Part shown: one piece after another, positions 22,859 to 32,722 of the stretch | Position numbering within the stretch: position 1 is the stretch's first letter | Layout of the letters: each line of letters opens with the position of its first letter | NCBI GenBank assembly: GCA_026075535.2 | Contig: AP026543.1 | Location: forward strand, 10,540,001 to 10,604,000 | Reading direction: 5' to 3' | Length of the DNA: 64,000 nt | Source: Tricholoma matsutake | Lineage: Eukaryota > Basidiomycota > Agaricomycetes > Agaricales > Tricholomataceae | Made by a program: the position numbers and the translations under genes | The notes under the pieces: generated by a model | The model's database searches: none | Told to the model about the DNA's origin: nothing | The model's input: the letters and a program-made list of their open reading frames with translations, nothing else

Positions 22859-23758
22859 CTAAAAACCCAATTCCTCCATGAGGTTGAGGGCTTGCTCTTT
22901 CTCTTCTTCATCTAATTCATCCAGCATCGTGCAGATCTTCTGGTAGGTGTCCACCCCAGTCTTCTTCTGGGTGAAGTGGTTCCGGTAAGGAGGGGGTGCT
23001 GATCCCATCAGGATGGGGCTCTTCCCATCCTTGTGGTTGGATGATCGGTGTCCTGGTTGGTGACAGATGAAACACAATCCCTTTTGGAGGTGTTCCACAT
23101 GTTCTTGGTTTGTCAGTCGGTTGATGTCAAGAGAGGGCTGTCCTTTCTTTGTCATCTGTTTTATCTTGTCATTTTGCCTGGTCTTCCCCAGGATTGCCAT
23201 GGCTCATTTCCATTGGCCTTCATACTTCAAAGCTGCCTTTATCCAGCCTTTGAGAGTGTTGGGTACCATCTCCATTGTGTGTACCCTCTTCAGTAATTTG
23301 GGGTGCAGTCCATCCATGAAGTACTCGATCATGGCTGCATCTTCTGTGATTCCCGTCCTGTCTTTCAGGATGCGGAAGTTTGCCACATATTCTTTGAGGT
23401 TCCCTGAACCTTGTTTGAGATTCTTGATCTTAGTCTTTGCCATTCCAGCATTGTCAATCAGTGAGAAGGCCCCTAAGACCTTCTGTCAGAAGTCTGCATA
23501 TTCACTGAATCCCTTGGATTGGTGTTGGTTGACAAATGCCTGTGCCCAGGCAGCTGCTGTCCCTCCATTCATGAAGGACAGCGTGAAGATGATCTTCTTG
23601 TTGTTCATGTCGTAGACCTGGTCATTGATTCACAAGTACAGGTCTATCTCTTGCAGGAACTTGGCAGTCTTGGTCTGCTCTCCTTAGAAGTCTGTGGGTG
23701 ATCAGATTCAAATGTCCTTCATGGACGTCGTTGGTGTGGTTGCGGCAGGTTCAGACAT
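22859..23758 (-). pseudogene. Gypsy A Gag
   Basis: Starts at the ATG at 23756-23758 (MSEPAATTPTTSMKD) and runs to MEELGF. Gag core: TKTAKFLQEIDLYL, KKIIFTLSFMNGGTAAAWAQ, LKQGSGNLKEYVANFRILKD, FMDGLHPKLLKRVHTMEMVP. The knuckle reads CFICHQPGHRSSNH, with His in the last position instead of Cys. The Gag of element C has the same change (CFVCHQPGHRATEH), so it is a family trait rather than a mutation. TGA or TAA codons interrupt the first 170 codons. Confidence 0.85.
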
Positions 23759-24074
23759 CTCATTATAGAGGTCGTTGGTTTTGTCTGTTAAGAAGCAGGT
23801 GGATGTTTCGGGTGGGGGTGTGTGTGGTTGTTCAAAGTCTTCATCGGTGAGGAAATCTCCTCTTTGTCTGTCAGTTGATCTGTAGAACCAACGCTGTGCT
23901 GGGGTTGAGTAACGGACTAGTCTTCCATTGTATTGGTACCAAGATGAACCTGGCTGTGGTTCTGCTTCTCTTGGTGGTCGGTCTGAGGTTTGTCTAGACC
24001 CAGGTTGCTGTGGTGTGTATCGGACGTATTGCCTACACCTAGGTAGGTGGGCTAGCAGATAGTTTAGATCTTAT
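23759..24074 (-). other. Gypsy A leader / 5' untranslated region
   Basis: Sequence between the 5' LTR and gag. The primer-binding site should begin at 24074 (minus strand TAAGATCTAAACTATCTGC); I could not assign a tRNA. No gene seen. Confidence 0.55.
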
Positions 24075-24738
24075 GTTAAGGGCAAAGCCTCAACCACTCG
24101 ATCTAGTCAATGTCATTTGATGAGGTGCTTCCTCGACAAGTCATTTGGCACTAGTCTTACTCGGAGCATCCAATGTAAGATGGATAGTGCACTCTAGCAG
24201 GCCTTCTGCATAGAGTCGTTCGGGTTCATGCACTAAGGGGCTTCCTTAGTGGTTTCGAGTAAGTTCGCAAGTTCACAAGTTAAAGCTGTAGATTGCCTAG
24301 ATCTAAACTAAGGACATCCCTAGTATGAGTCACAGTACTTATACTGGTAGGGAGGTCCTTATCATCCAATTGGAAAGGTAGATGCATATCAGGTAAGAAT
24401 AGAAACAATAAGCCTCATGCCTTGCATGAGGCTCCAATGTCAAGGACATGCTGTGGCACAGCATGTCAATCGTGAGAGTCCGATGTCATGGACCTCATGT
24501 CAAGGGGCTGTCATATCACAGCATTTGTGGGAATGGGTTCGGGTGCATGGAGTCACCATGCGTCAAGGGTGCCTTCCATGGGAAGGGGATTGAATGCATG
24601 TTGTCAGCATGTGTTGTGTGTGTGTCTGGTGTCAAGGACATGCTCTAAGCATGAATCAGGGAGTGCCTCCTGTCTGGAGGGGATTGTTGGGTATGTCGGG
24701 TTGGTCAGGTCTCATGAGTTACAAGGAAAATTGTAACA
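24075..24738 (-). repeat. Gypsy A 5' LTR
   Basis: 664-bp partner of 9904-10568, ending TTGTAACA, followed by target duplication ATCAT at 24739-24743. Confidence 0.92.
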
Positions 24739-24743
24739 ATCAT

Positions 24744-25189
24744 CCCCTTCCCTCCCACCTCAATCTCTTGCTACTCCTACTCCAAAAGCCAAGATTGAAC
24801 TGCTCACTTCAATCCCATGTACCAACAAGTGCAAAGCTATTGCTGATAAGGTCCAGGAAATAACCAACAAGGATCATTCTCAGCGCATGAAGATTGCCAA
24901 GATCAAGGAGCAAGAGAAGAACAACCAATCTCAAGCAAAATACCAGTCAAAGCATGCTCTCGAGATGGCACATATGGAGTTTCAGTGTCATGAGGCTGAA
25001 TCTGCATGTCAACACTAGCTTCAGTTACTTGAGAAGCAGGTTGAACTTGAGCATCTCAGGCTTCAGGGGCATGGACATGGACTTGGACATACTCATTCTA
25101 GCCATACTGGGCCTTCCTCTGGTAGTATGTTTGACTTTAACCCTTCCCCTTCTGGCCTGATGTTTGGTATAGACCTGGTTTTTAACTAG
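24744..25189 (+). pseudogene. Harbinger Myb-like protein, 3' part (coiled coil)
   Basis: If element A and one ATCAT copy are removed, the reading frame of 8960-9903 continues here without a shift. It gives a Ser/Pro-rich start, then IELLTSIPCTNKCKAIADKV, a long Lys/Gln/Glu coiled coil (RMKIAKIKEQEKNNQSQAKY, HALEMAHMEFQCHEAESACQH), one TAG, then LLEKQVELEHLRLQGHGHGL, a Ser/Gly tail and a stop at 25187-25189. The TAG after ACQH looks like a former CAG. The split gene is the clearest evidence that A inserted into a coding exon. Confidence 0.75.
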
Positions 25190-25402
25190 TATTCTTCTTA
25201 CTCTTATACCCAGTTTTTAACTAGTAATCTTCTTACTCTTTATGATCCTCTTATTCTTATGTTAATCATTTTGTGCTGTGTTCTAATTATCTACGTCCAT
25301 ACTGTTGTCATTCATATACTTGAATAATTCTTCCTTTAACTCTTCTCATTTTATCTGCCCATCTAAGAGATCAATGTCATCATTCTGTTCATGTTCCTCC
25401 TC

Positions 25403-26835
25403 TTACATAGCTGCTCTTTGCCATTGTTCTCTCCACCACTTTTGCTCCTCCTTCTTGTGTTTTCTTTGATACTTGATTCCATGTTGGTAAAATTTATCTT
25501 TTGACATATTTTGCACATCCTCATGGTTCATAGCAAACATATGAAGGTTGATGCATGCCATAATCCAGTAAGTTGCATACTTGAGGCCCTGTTCCCCATC
25601 AATAGGGAGATGTAGGTCTTTCAAAGATGACCATCTTCCTTTCAAAAATCCTACACAATGCTCTGAGCATACATGGATGGCTGACACATGATAGTTGTAT
25701 GTTGTGTTTTCAGGAGTATCTTTTTCAGGTCTGTGAAAAATCTGAGTTAGACCTAACCTGAGAATAGTATGTAGAATGCAAGCACTCAATTTTTGTATAG
25801 GGCCTGACACCATTTCTGTAGAGGATAAGCAGAATCTCCCCAGACCCATTCATCTTTCTCCAACAGCCTATCATGTTGTTGAACAGTCAATGTCTCTTGC
25901 CAGGCTGTCGCATCATGTTGACTTCCTGGAAGGCCAATACAAAAATCCATAATATGACAATCAGGTGTTGAAACAAGCTAAAGATATACACATAAGTATC
26001 AACAACCTAAGCACTTGAGAAAATAGTTTACCTGAACATTGAGTGAGTAGTTTGATTTATGATCAAACCAGATGTTTCCAAACCAAGATGGCCACTGAAA
26101 AAGTGGTACAAGTGTACCATCTACCATGAGCCAGCCATTCCGCCAGGCAGGACACAACATTGATTCCACCCACTCCTTTGCAGCAGCCTTTGCCTCTGGA
26201 CTTGCCCATTGAACTGAGGCTGATTGGAAACACTGTGAGCAGGTAGCCTTCAAGATACGTGTTGTCACAAGGTGTACTGTTCCTACTCCCACTCCAAACT
26301 GTAATGCTACCTTGAGAGATGAAGCAGCATTTCCATAATGCCCAAGGTGGTAGAGTGCAATGACAGCCTGCTCCTCAACTGGCATTTAAGGATTGTTTGA
26401 ATTGTTGTGGAACACTTTGTCATCCTCTATTGCAGTAACAAGATCATCAAAGCAACCAGGATCAATACAAAGGTAAGAGTGGAAGATATGAGGTTGGTTA
26501 TGTTTGTATTCATGAAGGATGAGATGCATCAGTTCCTCTGTCTTGGGTATTGGGGACCGCTGTTCTAGGTATCGGTCTACAAATAGGGTAGCCATCTGTG
26601 TAACATATTGCTCAGCAGGTGTTGGTTCCAAGTCTGAGTCACTAGAACTTGATGAAGATGAACTGCTCCATCCACTAGAGGACTCTGTATCACTGGATGA
26701 AGTGGAAGAGTCTGAGTCATGAAGCTCATCATCAAGAAACTCCAGTTGTTCAGCTTCAATTCTTGTGAGGAAATCCACTAGGAAGGCCTGGTGAAGGGCA
26801 TCAGCAGCTAGCTGTCTGTCAGAAAGGGTGGGCAT
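25403..26835 (-). pseudogene. PIF/Harbinger DDE_4-type transposase
   Basis: Nuclease of the Harbinger element, convergent with the Myb-like gene. It starts MPTLSDRQLAADALHQAF, has a Ser/Asp-rich segment, then SYLCIDPGCFDDLVTAIEDD. A TAA at 26386-26388 interrupts NNSNNP/MPVEEQAVIALYHLGHYG; the expected Gln CAA has become TAA. The core follows: VGTVHLVTTRILKA, the catalytic block WLMVDGTLVPLFQ, FDHKSNYSLNVQ, a 54-nt GT..AG intron (25978-26031), DCHIMDFCIGLPGSQHDATA and WGDSAYPLQKWC. A frame change near 25760 may be a decayed second intron. The end reads HCVGFLKGRWSSLKDL, LKYATYWIMACINLHMFAMN. Confidence 0.9.
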
Positions 26836-27100
26836 GGTGAGGTAGCAGTGTAGTACCCTTGTATTGTCATTTATATAGCTTTTCCTTAGCTACAACCAGT
26901 GCAGTATGTGCTACAAGTAGGTAGGGTGACCAGGAGCTGATGTTTCAAGCTCTGCTTGGTATTGTTTGGCAGGGGTTTTGGGATGCAGTTTCAACTCAAT
27001 TTTGGACTCTCCCAAAACTTGCTGAAGTCTGCTGAAACTGAAAGCAATTCTCAAATCACACTGAAATCAGCCTTGAAATCGCTATTCAGTGAATGACCCT

Positions 27101-28232
27101 ATTATTAGAATGATTTTTGTCCATAATGCAGGGTCAATTACAGACTTACAGTAATATTTTATGCCAGAAGCACTACAATAATGTGCCCAATTACCTAGAA
27201 TGGTCTCCAATAGCAGGGGATAGTATAGTACCAACTGAGAGGCTCCTAGCCAGTGCCAGTGAGATGCCTGCTAGACCCACCTGTAAACCTCACAAAAAAC
27301 CCATATCAATGACCACTGAAGCACTTGTCTGTAATGATGCACTGAGAACACTGGGAGCCACAAAACCTGCTCAGACAACACAGCATGAGAACCTCACTCA
27401 GTGGCCACAACTAGATGATGAACACCTGGGGGTCAAGCTTTGCTTTACATAAAGACAGATGGCACTTGGTCTTTATGCAAACAACCATATTGAGAAAGTT
27501 GAAATTGTGTTCAGAGTCTTCAGAGTCTTCAGAGTTGTGGTTTCAGAACCAGAGTTGGAGAAGCGGTGTTGTGCATCCAAGTCAGTCATACCCAAACATG
27601 GATTTCTCACTTGAATTGCCCTCACCTGTCAGTTATTCAAGTATGCGGCGAGATGGCCAACAGATGACTTTTATCACTGAGTCGGTGGTCACACTTTGGC
27701 AGGGTCACAGAACTGTCACATTTGTGACATATTTTCATCATGCATAGGTGTCACAATGCATAGGCCAGGTCAGTCCAAAGGCTATGCATTATGAGAATAT
27801 CAACTGTATACGATCCCCAGTTCCCTTCCCTGGCAGGGATATTGTGGCTGCCCTGCTTCCAATGAATTAATAGGGTTATTTACAGTAGCCATTTTTGGGC
27901 CATTTTTGGCTCATTTTTGGCTTCATTTTACACTTTACCCATGCAATTAGTGACATGATATCATGCTGCCTGCAAGGGGGTTTCATGTGATGAATACCTG
28001 ATATGGGGTTGGTTAGTCCCCCCCTCGAAGTGGTCCTTAAATATTTTTTGGAGGTCAATTTTTTGATTAGTCAGAGACTGTCTACAGGTAGTCTGAATAC
28101 CCTGTAAAGCTCCCCAGGCATTCCCAAGGTCTAAAATCCTTGTATACTACAACTTTTGGGAAAATCCCAGGATGACAAAGTGATCATCTGATCACCAAGT
28201 CCTGTTGAGATCAACTAAAAATTTTGCCTGTG
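27101..28232. other. Spacer between Harbinger element and SINE
   Basis: No gene supported. A frame at 27117-27452 (+) has no recognisable motif. 27507-27530 repeats TCAGAGTCT three times. A Harbinger-like terminus occurs at 27869 (listed separately). Confidence 0.45.
27869..27905 (+). repeat. Harbinger-like terminal sequence without partner
   Basis: AATAGGGTTATTTACAGTAG resembles the left end of the Harbinger element at 8795 (AGGGTCGTTCACAGTAG). No matching inverted end was found, so this may be a one-ended remnant or a non-autonomous copy. Confidence 0.45.
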
Positions 28233-28602
28233 GGGGCACAATGGTGTAGTGGCAACCATTGTACTTGGCCTAGGCCCTGTGACCAACTGACAATAGGCAG
28301 GAGGTCTCAAGTTCAAATCCCACCCCTGTTCAGCCACTGGGGGGTTTTAGTGGGTATAATCCAATGTGATGAGTCCCACACTGCTGTAATCATACAGTGT
28401 GCATAAAATGCATTTCCTCCCTGGTAACCCTACTCTGAGGTTCAAATTCCTTGGAACCCCTAAGCAGGCAGCGAGAGGAGTAACGTTGTCATCCCCATAT
28501 TAGGCAGGATGGTCTTCCAGAAATGGAATTCTAGTGTCTCAAAGGCCTCCCACAAATTGTGGAAAAAATGCTTCCACCAATAAAATAAAATAAAATAAAA
28601 AA
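28233..28602 (+). mobile_element. tRNA-derived SINE
   Basis: About 370 bp flanked by TTTGCCTGTG at 28223-28232 and 28603-28612, a perfect 10-bp duplication. The head looks like a tRNA gene: an A-box-like TGGTGTAGTGG at 28242 and a B-box-like AGTTCAAATCC near 28310, so transcription would be by RNA polymerase III. The tail is a TAAAA repeat (28581-28602). The head cannot fold its acceptor arm convincingly, so it is not a working tRNA. It needs LINE enzymes in trans; the LINE at 38320-46093 has a homopolymer tail instead of this repeat tail, so another partner is likely. Confidence 0.85.
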
Positions 28603-29850
28603 TTTGCCTGTGAGCCTGTTGGCCACAGACCTTCATGTAAAATAGCTAGGCAACATGTAGAAGGGTCTGTAAAAGGTCCCCAAAATTTCCCTTATTTTTT
28701 TGCTCTGTTGGTAGGACACTAGACAAGGTTTAGATGCCATGAAAATTAACCCAAGATCATCAAAAGATCATGCTATCTGAGGTTTATTTTTGAGAAAGAA
28801 ATTGAGGGTATGGGCCAGAAGTCATATCTTCTGGGCTTAGAAACAGGATGCTATTTGATTCATGGGAGCATAAATTATTTTTTTACATGTCCCAGGCTCC
28901 CAGCAGCAGACTGAGGGTTTGGTTTTTCTTGGGACACAATGATTTTGGCTGGTAGCCCCACCCAGAGTGTGTCCCATGAGCAAATGGATTCTTGGGAGGC
29001 CTGAGACACCCTGCCTCTTTGGAAAAACCCTCGAAGATAGCACTTTCATTTGATTAGATTGTGATCAATGATGCTCAGTGATCATTGCTTACTACAACAC
29101 TGCCTGGCCATCAATCCACCCCCTCGCTGTCAATAACTGGACAACCAGCATAGCTGCCATGTCCCAGGTGATGCATTGAGGAAAGTGTCATCAAAGATAA
29201 CAGATATAATGTACTGTAGTACACTGCGGATGTTTTGTAGCCCTCGGACTGGTCAGACCATGTCTATATATGGAGATTAGTTCCCACCCTAGTTAGTTAG
29301 TCTCCCAAAGATCACCTTAATAAAAAATTCGACCCCAGGTGCATAATTTTTTTTGTGGAACCCCCTTGGCTGCCTGTCATAGGAACCCCTTGCCAGAACT
29401 GTACTTCCGTCTTAGGGTTTCTCGATCACTAGTACCATCGTCCTGTGCTCTGGGATATTAGGATACTAACGTGCCGAAGATTGTTGGCTGATTAACCAGT
29501 GTATTGGGAGATTGTCTGTCATGGCCGTGTTCGCAAATGTAGAGGTCCCCAGGTGTGGGGCGTACCGTGTCGTTGGTTCTTGCAACACTTTCGCTATGCT
29601 ATCAGTTACTTACAAACATTTCCTGACGAGAGGCCAGGGGAAGAATAACAGGATGTCGCACTTCCCTATTTGTTTGCCTCTCGAGCTCGCCGAGGTCAAA
29701 TGCGACTGTACTTATTTTGATGTTCTGCTTCTCTAACTTGGACCCTGGCGACGAATTTCAACAGTTCTATCATAATGCAATTAGTTAATAACTTAATATG
29801 GTCTGTTTGCCCCACAAAGCTACCCGGTGATTCCGCAGCATGCCATTTTC
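28603..29850. other. Intergenic region, 3' side of the NLR-like gene
   Basis: No gene supported. 28603-29340 looks like ordinary AT-rich spacer. From about 29400 base composition is richer in CpG and resembles host sequence, probably including the 3' untranslated region of the NLR-like gene. A 74-codon frame at 29512-29736 (+) has no recognisable domain. Confidence 0.45.
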
Positions 29851-32101
29851 CTAGTTGAGTCTCTGGACAAGTGTTAATGCATCTCCGTCGAGGTATGGGA
29901 TTAGCCCCGTTGCGTCTGCCCAGGATATCATCCTGGACAACCTGTCTGTGGCAATTCGTTGAAGCTCGTAATGGGCCGCATCACTTTGTGCTTCCTTACA
30001 GAGTTTTAAGAAGGAAGCAGAAAGTTGAGCTGCGCGTGCAACCTCGGTCCTCAGATTTTCTCTCCTGGCAATGTCAAGAGTCAAGATAGCGTCACCAATG
30101 TGCCCTGCCGCAATTTGCGACATGCCCAATTCCAATCTAGTTTCGGCTCCTCCGAAAACGAATGAGGCCCCCCAGAAGATGGGCACCGCTTTCTTCTGGA
30201 GAGCAATGGCTTCATCAAAGCGGCGGTCAGACCAGTACCGTGTGGCAAGGTACTTCATGCAAAATGCGGCATCGAGGTCCCGTCCTAAACGTTGATATTT
30301 TTCTAGTGCACGGTTCATGATAACATAACAATGCTCGGAGGCTCCCGCTGCATGGAAAATAACTCCAAGATATCGAAGGCATTCGGCAGTGGCATTTTCG
30401 TCGCCCACCAGCTCAAATATCTCCGCTGCTTCCCAAAGCAAGTCGAGGCCATTCTGGACCTGACACTCAGAAAATAAAATTTGGGCCTCTTGCTGTTTGC
30501 ACTGGGCTATCTGGAGTTGGTCGCCGAGTTCTATGAATACGATTGTCGCTTTGTTAAGATAGCGACGAATGTCACTGGCATCCTTGGAAACTTCCGCCAT
30601 AGCGAGGAAGCACTGCGCTTCTCCTCGTTGATCTCCCAAATTATGAAACATCTCTGCAGCTCTTCTGAGATTGTCAAACCCACCGTAACCACATCGATTT
30701 GTCCAAAGTCCAAGGTTGCGCTCACAGTGAGCAGCACTGGCCGTGTCACCGAGCGCCGTGAACAAGTCAATTGCCTCATGGTATGGTTTTTCCGGCTCCA
30801 TTTTGCCGACTGCCCTGCCCATGTCACCCAGGTTTTGAAGACAGCGTGCGAGCAGTCTCTTGGACTGGAGCCGCCGTGCCAAACGTACTGCATTCCTCAT
30901 GATTGGCAAATGCGGTTTGGTGGCGCAGAGGAGAGCAGGGTAGTCAAGGGAAGCCTCTATCGCGCTTTCGCAACCACGATCCAGTGCATGGAGCAGAACC
31001 GACTCGATGCTGCTGCCAAACGTGGTCAGGTACTGAACGTTCTCAGTAAACTCAGCTTCTCCAGGTTGACACACACGCATCTTGGCTTGCTTGAAGACAT
31101 AGGAGTATACGTCATGAATTGAATTGTCGTCGAGTGGGTGAAATTGGAAGAGGTAGGACCGGATCGGGGAATGTAATTTCAACAAGTTGTCATCAAGCAT
31201 TGGCAAGTCAGTCGCAGCTACGTTGTTGATTTCTGGGGCGATGCGAAGCAACTCGGTGAGCGGAAAACCGCTTGGAAACATGGAGAGAATCCTGAGAAGC
31301 TTCCATATATCTGGGGTTTTTTCCATGGTGCTCTTCAAGGATGCTTCGATAGAAGAACAAAATTCACGCATCTCGTTGGGGAACTTCTCAAAGAGCCCAA
31401 TCCCATCCTTTTCCCACTCATCCAACAGCTCCTCAGGCCTCATGTCATGTTCGTTCCCTATGCATGCCAGAAGTCCTACCAGAGTCGGATTGAAGCCGAC
31501 TTTTTGGAGAAGGTTGTCAACGTTTGTCGCAGGCCCCTGGTTAAAGCAGAGGAAAATGGATCGAGCGGCGTCGGGAGAGAGTGATCCGAGGCGATAAGTC
31601 CAGTCGACCACGGATGGGACCGTCATGCCACGCATGGTTATCAATAGGGTCAACTTGGGGATATCACACATAGCACGCAGAATTTCTTCAGCTCGATCTC
31701 GCAGATCGTAATTATCCCAAATGCCCTCGAAGCCGTCCAAAACCACAAGTTGTGGAACGGTCACATAGGCAAGTCTGTCTATCATGGTTTGCTGCCACAT
31801 GTCGAGCACGAAACGCCATCCAAGAAAATGTCTTGCAAATTGAATGGACAGTGACTGCCGGCCCAAACACCGGAGGAGGAATTCTTCTAGTGACGTGAGC
31901 CCAGTACAAGGAACCCAGTAGCAGTGATCACCAAATCGGTCGCGGATAGATGGGTGGCTAACGACCTCTAGAGCGATAGACGTTTTCCCGATGAATGGAG
32001 GCCCGACCACGGCGAGCGCGGTAGTGCCACTGAGAATTTTTTCAGCGAACTCGTTAATGCAATCATCTCTACCATATATAGTAGAGCGTGCAGACAGGGC
32101 C
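29851..32101 (-). CDS. NLR-like STAND NTPase with TPR repeats (main exon, 5' end unresolved)
   Basis: Signal-transducing P-loop NTPase of the fungal NLR-like class, thought to act in self/non-self or stress sensing. 750 codons are open without a stop. In order: YGRDDCINEFAEKIL, Walker A VGPPFIGKTS, Walker B QLVVLDGFEG, LLITMRG, the GFNPTLVGLLA position that matches GLPLA in NB-ARC proteins, a winged-helix-like segment (KLLRILSMFPSGFPLTELLR), then six or seven TPR-like units of 36-40 residues (RCLQNLGDMG, HCERNLGLW, QCFLAMAEV, ECLRYLGVIF, FCMKYLATRY). The exon starts at 32101 after a CTGTAG acceptor. No N-terminal effector domain was found. A copia element lies 112 bp upstream of this exon. 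Codon use is CpG-rich, unlike the surrounding transposons. Confidence 0.85.
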
Positions 32102-32212
32102 CTACAGTGAACTCCGTGTTAATGCAAATTTGTAAGGACAATGAAGCTGACGAACAGGGTCGTATTTTCTGTGGCAGGATAAATGCCCTGGAGAAATTAT
32201 AAGCAAGTAAAT

Positions 32213-32473
32213 TGTTGAAATTAATTACCAATATTGTTGCATGTGCATATTCTCCCACATTAATTACCAATATTGATACATGTTTCATATGCATATTCCT
32301 CTGGAGTCATGTGATATCCTTACTATTATGTATATAAGGAGAACCTGTACTATAGTAGGAATATAGTGTTCTTACCTCTGCTAACCCTAGCTGTAAGTCT
32401 AAGTAAACCCCAGGTAGGTTGTAAGGAACGTGTTGTCTCTTCCACTGTGCAGTGTATATAGTCTGCTCCAACA
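32213..32473 (+). repeat. Copia 5' LTR
   Basis: 261 bp. Contains ATTAATTACCAATATTG twice (near 32219 and 32259) and a TATA box. Ends CCAACA, directly followed by the primer-binding site. Confidence 0.95.
32331..32339 (+). promoter_or_regulatory. TATA box of the copia LTR
   Basis: TATATAAGG, about 120 bp into the LTR, in the usual place for the element's RNA polymerase II promoter. Present identically in the 3' LTR, which could therefore drive transcription towards 37910 and beyond. Confidence 0.6.
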
Positions 32474-32489
32474 GGTTATGGGCCCTGCT
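32474..32489 (+). promoter_or_regulatory. Copia primer-binding site, half-tRNA(iMet) type
   Basis: GGTTATGGGCCCTG directly abuts the LTR. Its complement, CAGGGCCCATAACC, matches the anticodon stem-loop (CAT anticodon) of eukaryotic initiator tRNA-Met and not its 3' acceptor end. This is the arrangement known from Drosophila copia, where a 5' half of initiator tRNA primes minus-strand DNA. Confidence 0.75.
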
Positions 32490-32722
32490 GGGCACGTCGC
32501 GAATGCGCCTTAATTGGCTGCGAATGACATTGACTTCATCGTCTCCAAATTATAACCTTGCGCTCTTCGTGAGCTGCATTGCACTCCCTGCGAGCTGCAC
32601 ATAAAACCTAGGTTGACTAGGGTTAACCACTCTGAAGGAGTGTTTTCTCCTTAGAACGTTAAACGTGTTTTATTGAGTAAAAAGACTGATTGAGCGCTTT
32701 TAACAGCTGCCACCACAAAATC

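Larger units (their letters stand above)
9904..24738 (-). mobile_element. Ty3/gypsy LTR retrotransposon A (chromovirus type)
   Basis: Minus-strand element bounded by LTRs of 665 and 664 bp that begin TGTTAAGGGC and end TTGTAACA, with a perfect 5-bp duplication (ATCAT). Order in its own direction: 5' LTR (24075-24738), leader, gag (22859-23758), protease, coiled-coil spacer, reverse transcriptase, RNase H, integrase, chromodomain, proline linker, a conserved 127-residue module, 3' LTR (9904-10568). Element B sits inside its reverse transcriptase. A G-rich polypurine tract (GCAGGGGGGGTAA on the minus strand) abuts the 3' LTR. It is dead through many TGA codons. Confidence 0.93.
8795..27100. mobile_element. 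PIF/Harbinger DNA transposon, interrupted by nested gypsy elements A and B
   Basis: The left end at 8795 (AGGGTCGTTCACAGTAGCAA) and the reverse complement of the right end at 27100 (AGGGTCATTCACTGAATAGC) match over about 70 bp, including a shared GCTGATTTC and GTGTGATTTGAGAATTG. ATT flanks both ends (8792-8794, 27101-27103), a 3-bp duplication as expected for Harbinger. Inside are two convergent genes: a Myb-like protein (8960-9903 plus 24744-25189, +) and a DDE transposase (25403-26835, -). Removing gypsy A and one copy of its target duplication leaves an element of about 3.5 kb. Confidence 0.85.

Noticed and set aside
28233..28330. A functional tRNA gene
   Set aside because: A and B box are present, but the acceptor stem does not pair and the sequence continues into a SINE body with tail and target duplication.
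30481..31122. 213-codon plus-strand ORF opposite the NLR-like gene
   Set aside because: Antisense shadow of the TPR region; no recognisable domain.
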